NCBI RefSeq assembly: GCF_004376845.1
Contig: NZ_SNUW01000004.1
Coordinates: 248,001-312,000 of the forward strand
Reading direction: 5' to 3'
Source: Psychromonas algarum
Lineage (GTDB): Bacteria; Pseudomonadota; Gammaproteobacteria; Enterobacterales; Psychromonadaceae
DNA length: 64,000 bases
A model generated the notes under the pieces. It was not told the origin of the DNA and ran no database searches. It saw only the letters and a program-made list of their open reading frames with translations. Below are positions 21,706-30,375 of the stretch, in pieces (position 1 is the stretch's first letter; every line of letters begins with the position of its first letter). A program made the translations under genes and the position numbers.

Positions 21706-23269
21706 AATAGCGGCGATAAAAACAAAGAACAGAAGTCATAATGCGGGCGGTGTGATGCCAAATACTCATCAAACGGCAGCCTCATTAGCAGTTGCCTTTG
21801 AAAAGTTCACTAAATCAAACATGCTATCACACGATAGCCACCGCGCATTATTGTTGTTTCTCTATCTCTGGTTAACGGATCAACTCGATAACATCACCAG
21901 CCTAAAAGACATTCCAGATCTACTTCGTGTGAGTACATCTGATAAATGTGAAGCGCACTGCCTACGCAACTTTAAAGACGGTAATATATCTTGGACTGAG
22001 TACGCACAGCCCTACCACACCCAGCAAGGCATTCTTTACCTTTGGCAACCTCTACCAACTGCACTACAAGTTTTATTTCAACCACTTGTCTCATCATTAA
22101 GTTACCAAACACCCATGCTCAATCAGCAAGAAAAGAAACGCTTTTATAGCGAATTACAAAAGCGCTGGAAAACACCGCTGTTACTCCGCCGTTGTCACCG
22201 TAATAAACGCGATCTGTTCTTTCGCTATTTCCCCTACTGTATTCAGGTGGATGCAGGCTTATCTTCTCTCGCTAAAATGGTCTTACTGGGTCCTGAACGA
22301 CTGCATCATAGAAATGCGACCGCCTATCAAGCTGAGGAAACAGACCGGTTGCGAAAAAAAATATTTTTAGCGCAAAATCGTTACTTAGAAAGGATCATCA
22401 TAGCGATTAAACAACTTGATATTAGTAAGCACTTTACTGCGTGCATACTTGAGCAATCTAAAAACCTCTCAGAGCCGACAATCAACATAGCAAACTACCT
22501 TAAAAAGAACGGCATCATCACGGTTTACCAACTTAATACACAAAATGGTAGTAAACAGTATGAAGCGATCCCATCAATGCGCATCGGTAGTCAACGTAGC
22601 CTTGCAGAGCATGACGTGGTGGCCTTTTTTAACGCGCTGCACGATAAAGTAGAAGCACACAATTTTGCAAAAAACATGACGCTTGAGCAGCACCGCCTTT
22701 ACTACAACTTGCGAACGATTCAGCTGGCTTTTTTGTTTATTACCTTAACGGGCGTCCGGCCGACCCATGCCATTACTATTGAACGCCGTCGCTGCTTTGC
22801 AGGCGAGAAAGTGTGTGTATTTGATAAAGGACAATGGCGCCCTGTCATACTCTGTAGCTACCTTAAAACACAAATCAGTGAGTACCAACAGTTACAAAAG
22901 GCGCTCACTATGCAGTTCCCACACCACCAACCAAATCAAGCAATGTGGTACTTAATTGACGAGCAAGGTGAGCAACAGCTGCTCACTGCACGTATTTTAC
23001 GCACAAAGATGTATTCGTTATGGCCGGGTGTTGTGCCTTATCAGTTACGTCACTTTTTTGCCCAATGCGCGCTCACGAGCCTACCGCCTAACCACCTTGC
23101 TACACAGCAAATTGATCGGCTAATGGGGCATAGCAATTTAGGCGAGCACCTCGGCAGTGATGACCAATTCCCCCTCTCGCTTATGCCATTACATCATTAT
23201 TTGGAGCATCTTGTTAAGCGATTAGGTTTGCTGACATTGCGCAGGCAGGGAGTGGTTGTCGATGAATAA
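21698..23269 (+). CDS. Tyrosine-recombinase-like protein (523 aa), second gene of the operon
   Basis: The C-terminal third has the order of motifs of a tyrosine recombinase. TGVRPTHAI (box I Arg, near residue 352) is followed by PYQLRHFFAQ (box II Arg-His, near 448) and RLMGHSN (near 475). A candidate nucleophile is the Tyr in HHYLEHL (near 500). The usual first His of HxLRH is Tyr, so catalysis may be altered. The N-terminal ~330 residues are not recognisable. The start ATG overlaps the previous stop. The DNA appears richer in G+C than the surrounding capsule genes. It could be an active recombinase or a fold-only partner. Confidence 0.65.
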   Translation: MGKIAAIKTKNRSHNAGGVMPNTHQTAASLAVAFEKFTKSNMLSHDSHRALLLFLYLWLTDQLDNITSLKDIPDLLRVSTSDKCEAHCLRNFKDGNISWTEYAQPYHTQQGILYLWQPLPTALQVLFQPLVSSLSYQTPMLNQQEKKRFYSELQKRWKTPLLLRRCHRNKRDLFFRYFPYCIQVDAGLSSLAKMVLLGPERLHHRNATAYQAEETDRLRKKIFLAQNRYLERIIIAIKQLDISKHFTACILEQSKNLSEPTINIANYLKKNGIITVYQLNTQNGSKQYEAIPSMRIGSQRSLAEHDVVAFFNALHDKVEAHNFAKNMTLEQHRLYYNLRTIQLAFLFITLTGVRPTHAITIERRRCFAGEKVCVFDKGQWRPVILCSYLKTQISEYQQLQKALTMQFPHHQPNQAMWYLIDEQGEQQLLTARILRTKMYSLWPGVVPYQLRHFFAQCALTSLPPNHLATQQIDRLMGHSNLGEHLGSDDQFPLSLMPLHHYLEHLVKRLGLLTLRRQGVVVDE

Positions 23270-26192
23270 TATTTTAAAGTTAGCACCCAATACGATACTG
23301 ACCTACCTTGAATACAGTCACAATAACAGTGAAGTACCATTACCTTATAAGCAACACGCATCCGCCACTGAAGATATTCACTGGGTACTCTCGCGCTGGC
23401 CAGATGAAAGCGTACCGCTGCGTACATTAACCGATGAACATTACCTACAACTCAGCCAAGCGATTAATCAAGTCCCCACGGGAAAACGAAAGCACTACCG
23501 GCAAGCACTGAACGCTATCCTTATCTACCTCTATGATATTGCCCAGTGGCAACTCCCTAGGCGTACTGAAAAGCTGTTTGTTGATCGTGACTTAGTTTGG
23601 TTTACCCGCTTAAGTGAACAAGCTGCACTTGCTTACGATCTTTGGCAAGGCTATCAAGAAGAGCAAGAAAACGCCCTAAGAAACCATGTTCATCCTAGCG
23701 CAGCACAGGCGGCATTGACGATTGCTCAGGAGGTTGCACCGCTGTCACTCAACCACCTTACTGCGATCTTAAATAATCCAGTCTGTCTTGAGCGTACAGG
23801 TCAGCAGACACAACTCAAGGTGTTTCATTATCAGCCACCCTCAACAACCTCTCAAGAAACAGAGGCTACTTTTACGCGCTATCATTTAACACTGCACTGT
23901 TATTGTTTTTTAGCGAAGTATTACCAAACAAAGTCGCCTTCACTCACGCAGCGTCAGCTACTCAATCAATTGAATGAGCACATATCCACAGAGCCTTATC
24001 ACTTAGGGCCATACAGCGCATCTCAATGGCATACTTTATTTCAATCACTGTGGCACTATCGTGATAATGTGCCACCGACCTTACTCAAGGATATCTCACA
24101 GCCCGAGCGCCATGTTGATTTTGATGTAACGCCCCCATCGCCCAAACAGCAAAAGAACCTGCTTGCAGCACTCTATCAGCAGGATTGGTTAACAGATAAA
24201 AAACGCAATGCAATCATGGTGAGAAGTAAGCCTCGTTGGTCACAACGCCAATTAATCAAGCAATGGTTTGATAAGGGCAATATCTCCAGCAGTGTTGTAC
24301 CCGATTTACATCCTGAGAACGTACTTGAACATTATCTTTTCCTCTATTGTCGTGAGTTGATTTTATACGGCGGTGTACACCGAGAGTCACTCTCTAAAGC
24401 AACCATCACAAAATACTGCAATATTGAGGTGTGCTTTAACGATGAGCCACTCTCCTATGAAGTGGCTATCGACCAAGAACAACTGCAACAATGGGCTAAA
24501 CGGGTCTATGAGAAACAAGAAAGTGACACGCACAAGGGGTTAGTGCATTACTTTTTCCGCTTTCTGACCACACAAGCCCTTACTGACCACCTTGATATCG
24601 ATGCGTTTGAAAGCCCTAGTCTCGCCCCGACGGTCGATCCTTTTCGTATTCCTTTAACGGCGTTGCATGAAATAGTAGATGCCTTATTGACCCATTCAGA
24701 GGGCACATTACTGCAGCGGTTATATTGTGCGGTGAGTGCGATTATTGCTTACTTTGCGATGTTGCGTCGCGGGGAAGTCTTAAGACTGCGCATCAAAGAT
24801 ATTATCCCTTTATCTGACAAATCAACTGCTTTTCGCATAACTGTTATGAAGACAATAGAGGGCGACACGAAAAGCCACAAGGCACGTACACTTGATACTG
24901 TATTACCAGAATCAATGGCAATATTAATACATATTGCTATTCAACTTAAGAAAGGGTTTCACGATAATGTGCCGTTAATTGGTTTTGATAAAGAGAAAAT
25001 GAGTTCGCGCCAACTTAATTATCTGTTACCAGTCACTAAAGCGATAAAAGCACACTGTGGTAAAAAAGCCCGCTTTCATCATCTGCGAAAAAGTGGTATT
25101 CACTTATCTCAGCAACAAATGTTGCAGCTCGCCTATCAGCACCCGACACATGACTTAGGGGCATACGCTGACTTAAAACCAATGCTTACACCCGACATAG
25201 TTAGAAAAAGGTTTAACTACTGGCTTGAAGGGCGTGATGAGCAGGAGATTAACGACAATCTTTTGTTTGATGAATTCACGCGTCAAGTTGGACATCAACA
25301 TTATGCCACGACACGCTGGTCATACCTACATGGTACGCAGTGGCTGTTTCCCTACCTGCGCCCCGAACAAGCAAGCTCTGCACAACAAACTTTTTCGCAT
25401 GCACAGTTACGGTTTTTACTTGGCTTGGCCTCGGATTCTAATGATTTATCACGGCAGCTGAGTTTGTTGAGTCAACACTACAACACTCTCTCAACACGCG
25501 ATAAGCAAAAAAACCCAGTCCTGCTTAGCGAGCAAGCATTACGCACTTATTTATGGCCCGCTGAAACTAATCATAGCCCAGAGTCAGTCGCTGAAAAGGC
25601 CAATGAAAACCCTAAATATTATTATCAACAATGGGGGAAATCAGCCACTAAACAGCACGCGAGCTTTATTGACCAGCTCTTTATTAATATGCGCATGAAA
25701 AACTATTTTGATTTTAATGTATTAAGTCAGGTTTGGGCAAGCTCTGGTAAACATAGCCCTCGCTCGCTCGGCAAAACACAGCGTACCGCTCTCTGTGGGC
25801 TTGGCACCATTACGTTGCTGTCGGGAAAGGGAGAGGTTATAGCACCTAACCATAGAGACCAGAAAGCTAGCCTAATCGCATCAGGTCAGTTACCTCGCTC
25901 TTCACTGCAAATACAGGTAGCGAGTAACGCCCGTAATGCCGGTTATTTTGAAGCGGTCTTTCGTCAACCTGAATGGCAATGGTTAGCCTGCTCTTTTACT
26001 TTAACGGTGAACCGTAAAACAAAAGTAGCCCGATTACTGAGCTTAGTGAACACGCGTTACGCTAACGGTAAAGAGAAGGTCACCGTCATTAAACAACACG
26101 AGGGAGCAAGCCATCTCACTATTACGCTTACCCCCAAGTTTTCAGTGCCAGAGCTTGTACTCCAACAAGCTTTACAAACGTTAACATCATAG
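23262..26192 (+). CDS. Very large tyrosine-recombinase-like protein (976 aa), third gene of the operon
   Basis: I chose the ATG at 23262; a TTG six bases upstream is in frame. A recombinase-type catalytic domain sits in the middle. AMLRRGEVLRLRIKDI (box I Arg) lies near residue 500, RFHHLRKSG (HxLRK) near 608, and QVGHQHYATTRWSYLHG near 676-690, giving GH plus the candidate nucleophilic Tyr. About 490 residues precede it and 290 follow, both unrecognised. At nearly 1000 residues it is more than twice the size of a normal phage integrase. It overlaps its upstream neighbour by 8 bp. A recombinase for a multi-subunit element is the best reading. Confidence 0.65.
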   Translation: MNNILKLAPNTILTYLEYSHNNSEVPLPYKQHASATEDIHWVLSRWPDESVPLRTLTDEHYLQLSQAINQVPTGKRKHYRQALNAILIYLYDIAQWQLPRRTEKLFVDRDLVWFTRLSEQAALAYDLWQGYQEEQENALRNHVHPSAAQAALTIAQEVAPLSLNHLTAILNNPVCLERTGQQTQLKVFHYQPPSTTSQETEATFTRYHLTLHCYCFLAKYYQTKSPSLTQRQLLNQLNEHISTEPYHLGPYSASQWHTLFQSLWHYRDNVPPTLLKDISQPERHVDFDVTPPSPKQQKNLLAALYQQDWLTDKKRNAIMVRSKPRWSQRQLIKQWFDKGNISSSVVPDLHPENVLEHYLFLYCRELILYGGVHRESLSKATITKYCNIEVCFNDEPLSYEVAIDQEQLQQWAKRVYEKQESDTHKGLVHYFFRFLTTQALTDHLDIDAFESPSLAPTVDPFRIPLTALHEIVDALLTHSEGTLLQRLYCAVSAIIAYFAMLRRGEVLRLRIKDIIPLSDKSTAFRITVMKTIEGDTKSHKARTLDTVLPESMAILIHIAIQLKKGFHDNVPLIGFDKEKMSSRQLNYLLPVTKAIKAHCGKKARFHHLRKSGIHLSQQQMLQLAYQHPTHDLGAYADLKPMLTPDIVRKRFNYWLEGRDEQEINDNLLFDEFTRQVGHQHYATTRWSYLHGTQWLFPYLRPEQASSAQQTFSHAQLRFLLGLASDSNDLSRQLSLLSQHYNTLSTRDKQKNPVLLSEQALRTYLWPAETNHSPESVAEKANENPKYYYQQWGKSATKQHASFIDQLFINMRMKNYFDFNVLSQVWASSGKHSPRSLGKTQRTALCGLGTITLLSGKGEVIAPNHRDQKASLIASGQLPRSSLQIQVASNARNAGYFEAVFRQPEWQWLACSFTLTVNRKTKVARLLSLVNTRYANGKEKVTVIKQHEGASHLTITLTPKFSVPELVLQQALQTLTS

Positions 26193-26203
26193 GAGAACAG
26201 CCA

Positions 26204-27454
26204 ATGCATGAATTACTTATTATTGAAGCGCAACATATCGAAAAAATAATTAAAATCAGTAGCAAACTTGATAAAAAAGAATCCGATTGTTGCATCAGCT
26301 TTATTATTGACCCAAAGAAAGAAACTTTGGAGTTAATTGGTGGCCATGCACCTCAATACCTACACTTAACTCTCCCTTTAGCGGAAAAGCATCAATTAAA
26401 GAAAAGACGCTTTACCGTTGATGGTGAATATTTCAGTCAGATCCCTACCTATGCAGGCAAAGGAAATTCGATGCTCCTAAAGCTCATCGACGCTCAACAT
26501 TCACCTAACTTGATGGGGATAACCACCGATAAAAATGAGTTTTTAAGCTGTGAATTAGCACCTTTTTACAAAGCACATAAGGCGTTTATTCAAGCATCAG
26601 CAGAATATGTGTATGAAGATGTTAAAGCGCTTGAGGTATCAAGATTACTGCATGAAGTTACCCCACATGCCCCTGTTCAGTTTGTTGCTTTTGATAAAGA
26701 GAATAAAGAGATGCGCGTGCAAAGTGATAACAATCTGGAGCTGCATGACATTCCCAGTGATGTACCAATACCTACCTCTATGGTATTGACGCAAGCAGCC
26801 GCAGATGAGCTTCAAACGCTATGTGAAAAAATCGGCGATAATAATATTCAAATCGCTCAACACGATGAAAACATCACCTTTAAGACCGGTGATATGACCA
26901 TTACGCACTCACTAGCAGGTGTTGATGAATTTTATAAAAACGAGCCTAAAGTTTATAACCAGTTAGGTTATATGATCATGGATATTAATCATTTAAAAGA
27001 TCGTGTGAAACATTTCCATAATCAATACAGCAAAATCAAACAAGCAAACCAAAGCCATCTGTTGATAACGCCAGAGCAGCTATATTTTCTAAACTTAGTT
27101 AATCCGTATAAATTTGATATCCCTATCGCAACAGATGCGATTTCATTTACTGACGATCAACTATATATGTTGCATCTAAGGAGTATTAAATCAGTTAACA
27201 TTAAAGATGTAACGACTTCGGACAAAATAAAAATCGCCATACTTAAGGAAGCAGGACAAGAAAGCGAGTATAAGCTTGGTTTTTATAAAGATATAACCCA
27301 CAAATACTCCTATGCAAGTATTGCAATTGAGCCTGCACCCGATGATATGGCCGATGCACAAGCCGTGATACAAAATGCGAAAGAGAGTGAGGGAGGCGAA
27401 TCACAGGGAGAGTCTGAGGGGCCACAAGGTGATTTGTTTGGCTTTGATGTGTAG
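26204..27454 (+). CDS. Putative DnaN-like sliding-clamp homologue with C-terminal clamp-binding motif
   Basis: The 416-residue protein is the fourth gene, 11 bp after the recombinase, with a clear AGGAG site. By eye it follows the three-domain pattern of the polymerase III beta clamp. ETLELIGG and RRFTVDGEYFSQIP fall in the first third. LTQAAADELQTL, DENITFKTGDMTITHSL and a following DEFY fall in the second, and ISFTDDQLYMLHLRSIKS in the last. After residue ~375 comes a Gly/Glu/Ser-rich linker ending in QGDLFGFDV. QxDLF is the consensus of proteins that bind the beta clamp. It could be an element-borne clamp or a clamp-interacting recombination factor. No database comparison was made, so the fold is an inference. 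Confidence 0.5.
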   Translation: MHELLIIEAQHIEKIIKISSKLDKKESDCCISFIIDPKKETLELIGGHAPQYLHLTLPLAEKHQLKKRRFTVDGEYFSQIPTYAGKGNSMLLKLIDAQHSPNLMGITTDKNEFLSCELAPFYKAHKAFIQASAEYVYEDVKALEVSRLLHEVTPHAPVQFVAFDKENKEMRVQSDNNLELHDIPSDVPIPTSMVLTQAAADELQTLCEKIGDNNIQIAQHDENITFKTGDMTITHSLAGVDEFYKNEPKVYNQLGYMIMDINHLKDRVKHFHNQYSKIKQANQSHLLITPEQLYFLNLVNPYKFDIPIATDAISFTDDQLYMLHLRSIKSVNIKDVTTSDKIKIAILKEAGQESEYKLGFYKDITHKYSYASIAIEPAPDDMADAQAVIQNAKESEGGESQGESEGPQGDLFGFDV

Positions 27455-27661
27455 CTTTCATGTGCTACCAGCACTGTGAACATCTCAACTGAACGAGCAA
27501 TAACAAAAAGAAGGTTATTCTGAAATAAACACAATCTTCATTTAAAAAATGAGACAGAAACAACTGGACAAATAAACAGGTTGAATTATAGTAACTAAGT
27601 GTACAAATTTTCATCGTTATTGTTAACGGGTGTTTATTTGTAGCAAAAATTGCAGTTGAGA

Positions 27662-27750
27662 CGAAGTGGCGGCAACCACTTCGCCTCGTACCGGCTGCAC
27701 CGAGTTTAAACAGAACCCAGCCGATGGCGTTATTATACGCAAACCATCGG
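27662..27750. promoter_or_regulatory. Two hairpins in the integrase leader
   Basis: Within the 327-bp gap before the integrase are a perfect 8-bp stem (CGAAGTGG/CCACTTCG, 27662-27683) and a second inverted repeat (CCGATGG/CCATCGG with inner GCG/CGC, 27721-27750). Neither has a T-run. They could be operator sites, recombinase arm sites or a structured mRNA leader. The rest of the gap shows nothing recognisable. Confidence 0.5.
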
Positions 27751-27781
27751 GTAGGGATAGATCTATTTGATGGAGAGTACT

Positions 27782-28948
27782 ATGGCTCATATCCGCGTGC
27801 GCCCGAACGGGCGTATTCAATTTGACTTACATCTTTATGGTCAACGTTTTCGTGAAGGCACGAAAATGACGGCTACCCCTAAAAACCTAAATCATGCAAA
27901 AGCACAGCTTAAAAAAATGAATGCAGAGATTGATTTAGGTACCTTTCAATACCGTGACTATTTTCCAGATAGTAAAAAAACAGGTAAGTTTGAATCGCTA
28001 CAACGCACTAAACACCCTGACCGTTGTTATCCTTTTTTTGATAGCTTTGCCGATGAATGGTTTGACCGCCAAAAATCAAAGTGGAAAAACAGTTATAAAA
28101 ATACCGTACGCTTGAACATTGAAGGTTATTTAAAACCTATCTTTGGCAATACGTTGATTAATGAAGTGACCTTGGCACAGGTTGAATATTACCGCCAAGA
28201 TTTGATGGAGCAGTTGAAAAGTGATGGTAGCCGTAAACTATCTAACCGCCGTATTAACAATATTTTTTGGCCGTTGATAGCCATGATAAGCTTAGCGAGT
28301 GATGAGTATAAGTTTGACTATCCACTACGCCGTTATAAAGCCCTTAAAGAAGAGAGTGCGGATTCACACCCGATGACAATAGAGGAAGTTGAGCGTTTTT
28401 TAGCGGTCGTACCTAGTGAATGGCATGATTACTTTGTATTACGTTTTTGGACAGGCATGCGTAGCTGTGAAGTGCATGGGCTTTATGTTGAACATCTCGA
28501 TTTTGACCACCGCTTGATTCGTATCAGGCAGAATTATGTTAACGGGGAAATTTGTGATGTGAAAACACCAAAATCGAGACGTGACCTTAAGATGTGTGAC
28601 ACGCTTTATGAAGTATTAAGTCGCGTGATGACAAGTAAAACAGATGACTCCCCTTTTGTATTTACTACCCCTAAAGGCAAACCTATTGATACGCACTATA
28701 TTAGTCAAAAGCTGTGGTATCCAACACTTAAAAAAGCAGGGCTAAAACGTCGTCGTCCTTATGAAACACGCCATACAGCGGCAGTGCTACATATCGCGGC
28801 ACATGAAAACCCTTTATATATCTCACAGATGCTTGGGCACAGTGATACGCGTTTATTGTTTGACGTATATGCACCTTATGTTGCAAACGCTTCAAGACGA
28901 GATGGCAGTGCATTTTCGAAGATGATGATGGAGGGAAATTTGCAATAA
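27782..28948 (+). CDS. Phage-type tyrosine integrase with Arm DNA-binding domain
   Basis: The ATG at 27782 follows GGAGAG; upstream in-frame codons add only five residues. The N-terminal ~60 residues (MAHIRVRPNGRIQFDLHLYG) look like the Arm domain of phage and island integrases. A SAM-like core-binding domain follows at about 80-180. The catalytic residues are present: TGMRSCE (Arg, near 224), VKTPKSRR (Lys loop), ETRHTAA (Arg-His, near 327), LGHSD (His) and DVYAPY (Tyr). At 388 residues it is a normal, apparently complete integrase. It is separate from the four-gene operon and may have brought in the island or part of it. Confidence 0.88.
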   Translation: MAHIRVRPNGRIQFDLHLYGQRFREGTKMTATPKNLNHAKAQLKKMNAEIDLGTFQYRDYFPDSKKTGKFESLQRTKHPDRCYPFFDSFADEWFDRQKSKWKNSYKNTVRLNIEGYLKPIFGNTLINEVTLAQVEYYRQDLMEQLKSDGSRKLSNRRINNIFWPLIAMISLASDEYKFDYPLRRYKALKEESADSHPMTIEEVERFLAVVPSEWHDYFVLRFWTGMRSCEVHGLYVEHLDFDHRLIRIRQNYVNGEICDVKTPKSRRDLKMCDTLYEVLSRVMTSKTDDSPFVFTTPKGKPIDTHYISQKLWYPTLKKAGLKRRRPYETRHTAAVLHIAAHENPLYISQMLGHSDTRLLFDVYAPYVANASRRDGSAFSKMMMEGNLQ

Positions 28949-28986
28949 GTAATAAAGCAAACAGAGTAAAAATATGATACCTATAT

Positions 28987-29013
28987 CTGTCACTATTAAT
29001 TTAATAGTGACAG
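28987..29013. promoter_or_regulatory. 27-bp perfect palindrome upstream of fic (candidate operator)
   Basis: CTGTCACTATTAA, one central T, and TTAATAGTGACAG form a perfect palindrome. It lies 70 bp before the reconstructed fic start and 38 bp after the integrase stop. A partial copy (GTGTCACTAT) follows near 29050. There is no T-run. The Fic protein has a winged-helix-like N terminus, so an autoregulatory operator is plausible; a terminator for the integrase is the alternative. Confidence 0.5.
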
Positions 29014-29145
29014 ACATAGTGCCAAATAGACTTAATGGTGCCATAATAGTGTCACTATCAATCTGACAAAAGTGCCTTCGCCATGCCTAATAGCTTTAAA
29101 ATACAACAAAGTATATTAACTTCCCATGTGCCATTGTCGCTATCT

Positions 29146-30375
29146 ACACGGCAAGATCATTATAAATTGAACTTTTTCTCCAAGTAGCGATCAGATCACC
29201 ATATACTATCAATTAGACCTTTGGTGACATTAATGAGCGCTACTTTTTTGAAACATTTTGACTCTATTTCCGATCCACGTATCGATCGCTGTAAAAAGCA
29301 CAATCTACTCGACATTCTTCTCCTCTCAATTACAGCTGTCATGTCAGGCTCTGAAGGATGGGAGGATATTGAAAACTTTGGCCATATAAAACTGGATTGG
29401 TTACGTCAATATCGTGAATTTGAAGCAGGTATCCCCCGGCATGACACTATTGCACGAGTTATCTCGCGTTTAAAACCGAGTGAAATAGAGGAGGCCTTTC
29501 AATCGTGGATATCTAGCCTTATAGAAAAAACAGGCAGCGATGTTATCGCCATTGACGGCAAAACAGCTCGTCGCTCATTTACCACAAAAGGCCGAAAAAA
29601 TGCATTGCACACCGTCAGTGCTTGGAGTTGCCAGCATCAATTGGTGTTAGGCCAAAGTGCGGTGGATGCAAAAACAAATGAAATCACAGCGATACCTGAG
29701 TTGCTCTCACTTCTTGATATTGAAAACAGCATTATCACTATCGATGCAATGGGTTGCCAGAAGAAAATAGCCGAGCAAATTATTAAACAAAAAGCGGATT
29801 ATATCCTCGCGCTTAAAGGCAATCATTCTGGTATGCAAGCGGAGCTAGAAGCTTGGTGGCATAAGACTCAGCGAGAAGGATTCTCAGAGCAAAATTATAC
29901 CGAGCATACAGAAATAGACAGTGGTCACGGACGTATTGAAACAAGAAAATGTCAGCATTTGATGGTTGATAAGCAGTGGCTAGGCAAAGCCTACCGTTGG
30001 TCAGGCCTTAAAAGCATCATTAAAATAAGCTCAATAGTGCACCATAAATCAACAGGCAAGAATACGAGTGAAACACGTTGGTATATAGCGTCATTAGATT
30101 TGAATGCAGAGCAATCACTACATGCAGTGCGAAGTCACTGGCAAGTGGAAAGTATGCATTGGGTGTTGGATATGACATTTAGAGAAGATGAATCACGTAT
30201 ACGTAAAGGGTGTGGCGCATTAGCGTTTAACGTGATGCGAAAGATAGCCATGGCATTGTTTAAGCAAGACGGTACAAAGTCAGCCAGTATAGCGGCAAAA
30301 AAGAAAATGGCAGGGCTAGATGATGAGTATCGCTCAACCCTGCTAGAATCAGGGATTAAAATGCGCTAGCCGTGT
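29146..30375 (+). mobile_element. ISAs1-family insertion sequence with 8-bp target duplication (copy 1)
   Basis: The element is 1230 bp with imperfect terminal inverted repeats (ACACGGCAAGATCATT left; ACACGGCTAGCGCATT as the complement of the right end). It is flanked on both sides by CGCTATCT (29138-29145 and 30376-30383). ISAs1 elements usually make 8-10 bp duplications. The perfect duplication and intact transposase indicate a recent, unrearranged insertion into fic. Confidence 0.9.
29233..30369 (+). CDS. ISAs1-family transposase
   Basis: The 378-residue DDE transposase starts MSATFLKHFDSISDPR, the usual ISAs1 N terminus. It carries DVIAIDGKTARRSF (first Asp), IITIDAMGCQKKIAEQII (second Asp) and HWQVESMHWVLDMTFREDESR (Glu region). 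The frame can be extended four codons upstream to a TTG. Length and motifs are complete, so it is probably functional. It is only distantly similar to the other ISAs1-family transposase at 33.3-34.4 kb, so they represent different elements. Confidence 0.92.
   Translation: MSATFLKHFDSISDPRIDRCKKHNLLDILLLSITAVMSGSEGWEDIENFGHIKLDWLRQYREFEAGIPRHDTIARVISRLKPSEIEEAFQSWISSLIEKTGSDVIAIDGKTARRSFTTKGRKNALHTVSAWSCQHQLVLGQSAVDAKTNEITAIPELLSLLDIENSIITIDAMGCQKKIAEQIIKQKADYILALKGNHSGMQAELEAWWHKTQREGFSEQNYTEHTEIDSGHGRIETRKCQHLMVDKQWLGKAYRWSGLKSIIKISSIVHHKSTGKNTSETRWYIASLDLNAEQSLHAVRSHWQVESMHWVLDMTFREDESRIRKGCGALAFNVMRKIAMALFKQDGTKSASIAAKKKMAGLDDEYRSTLLESGIKMR

Noticed and set aside
27449-27470. GTAGC...GCTAC mini-hairpin after the clamp-like gene, resembling the REP unit
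   Set aside because: Only five base pairs and none of the conserved head or spacer sequence, so chance similarity is more likely.
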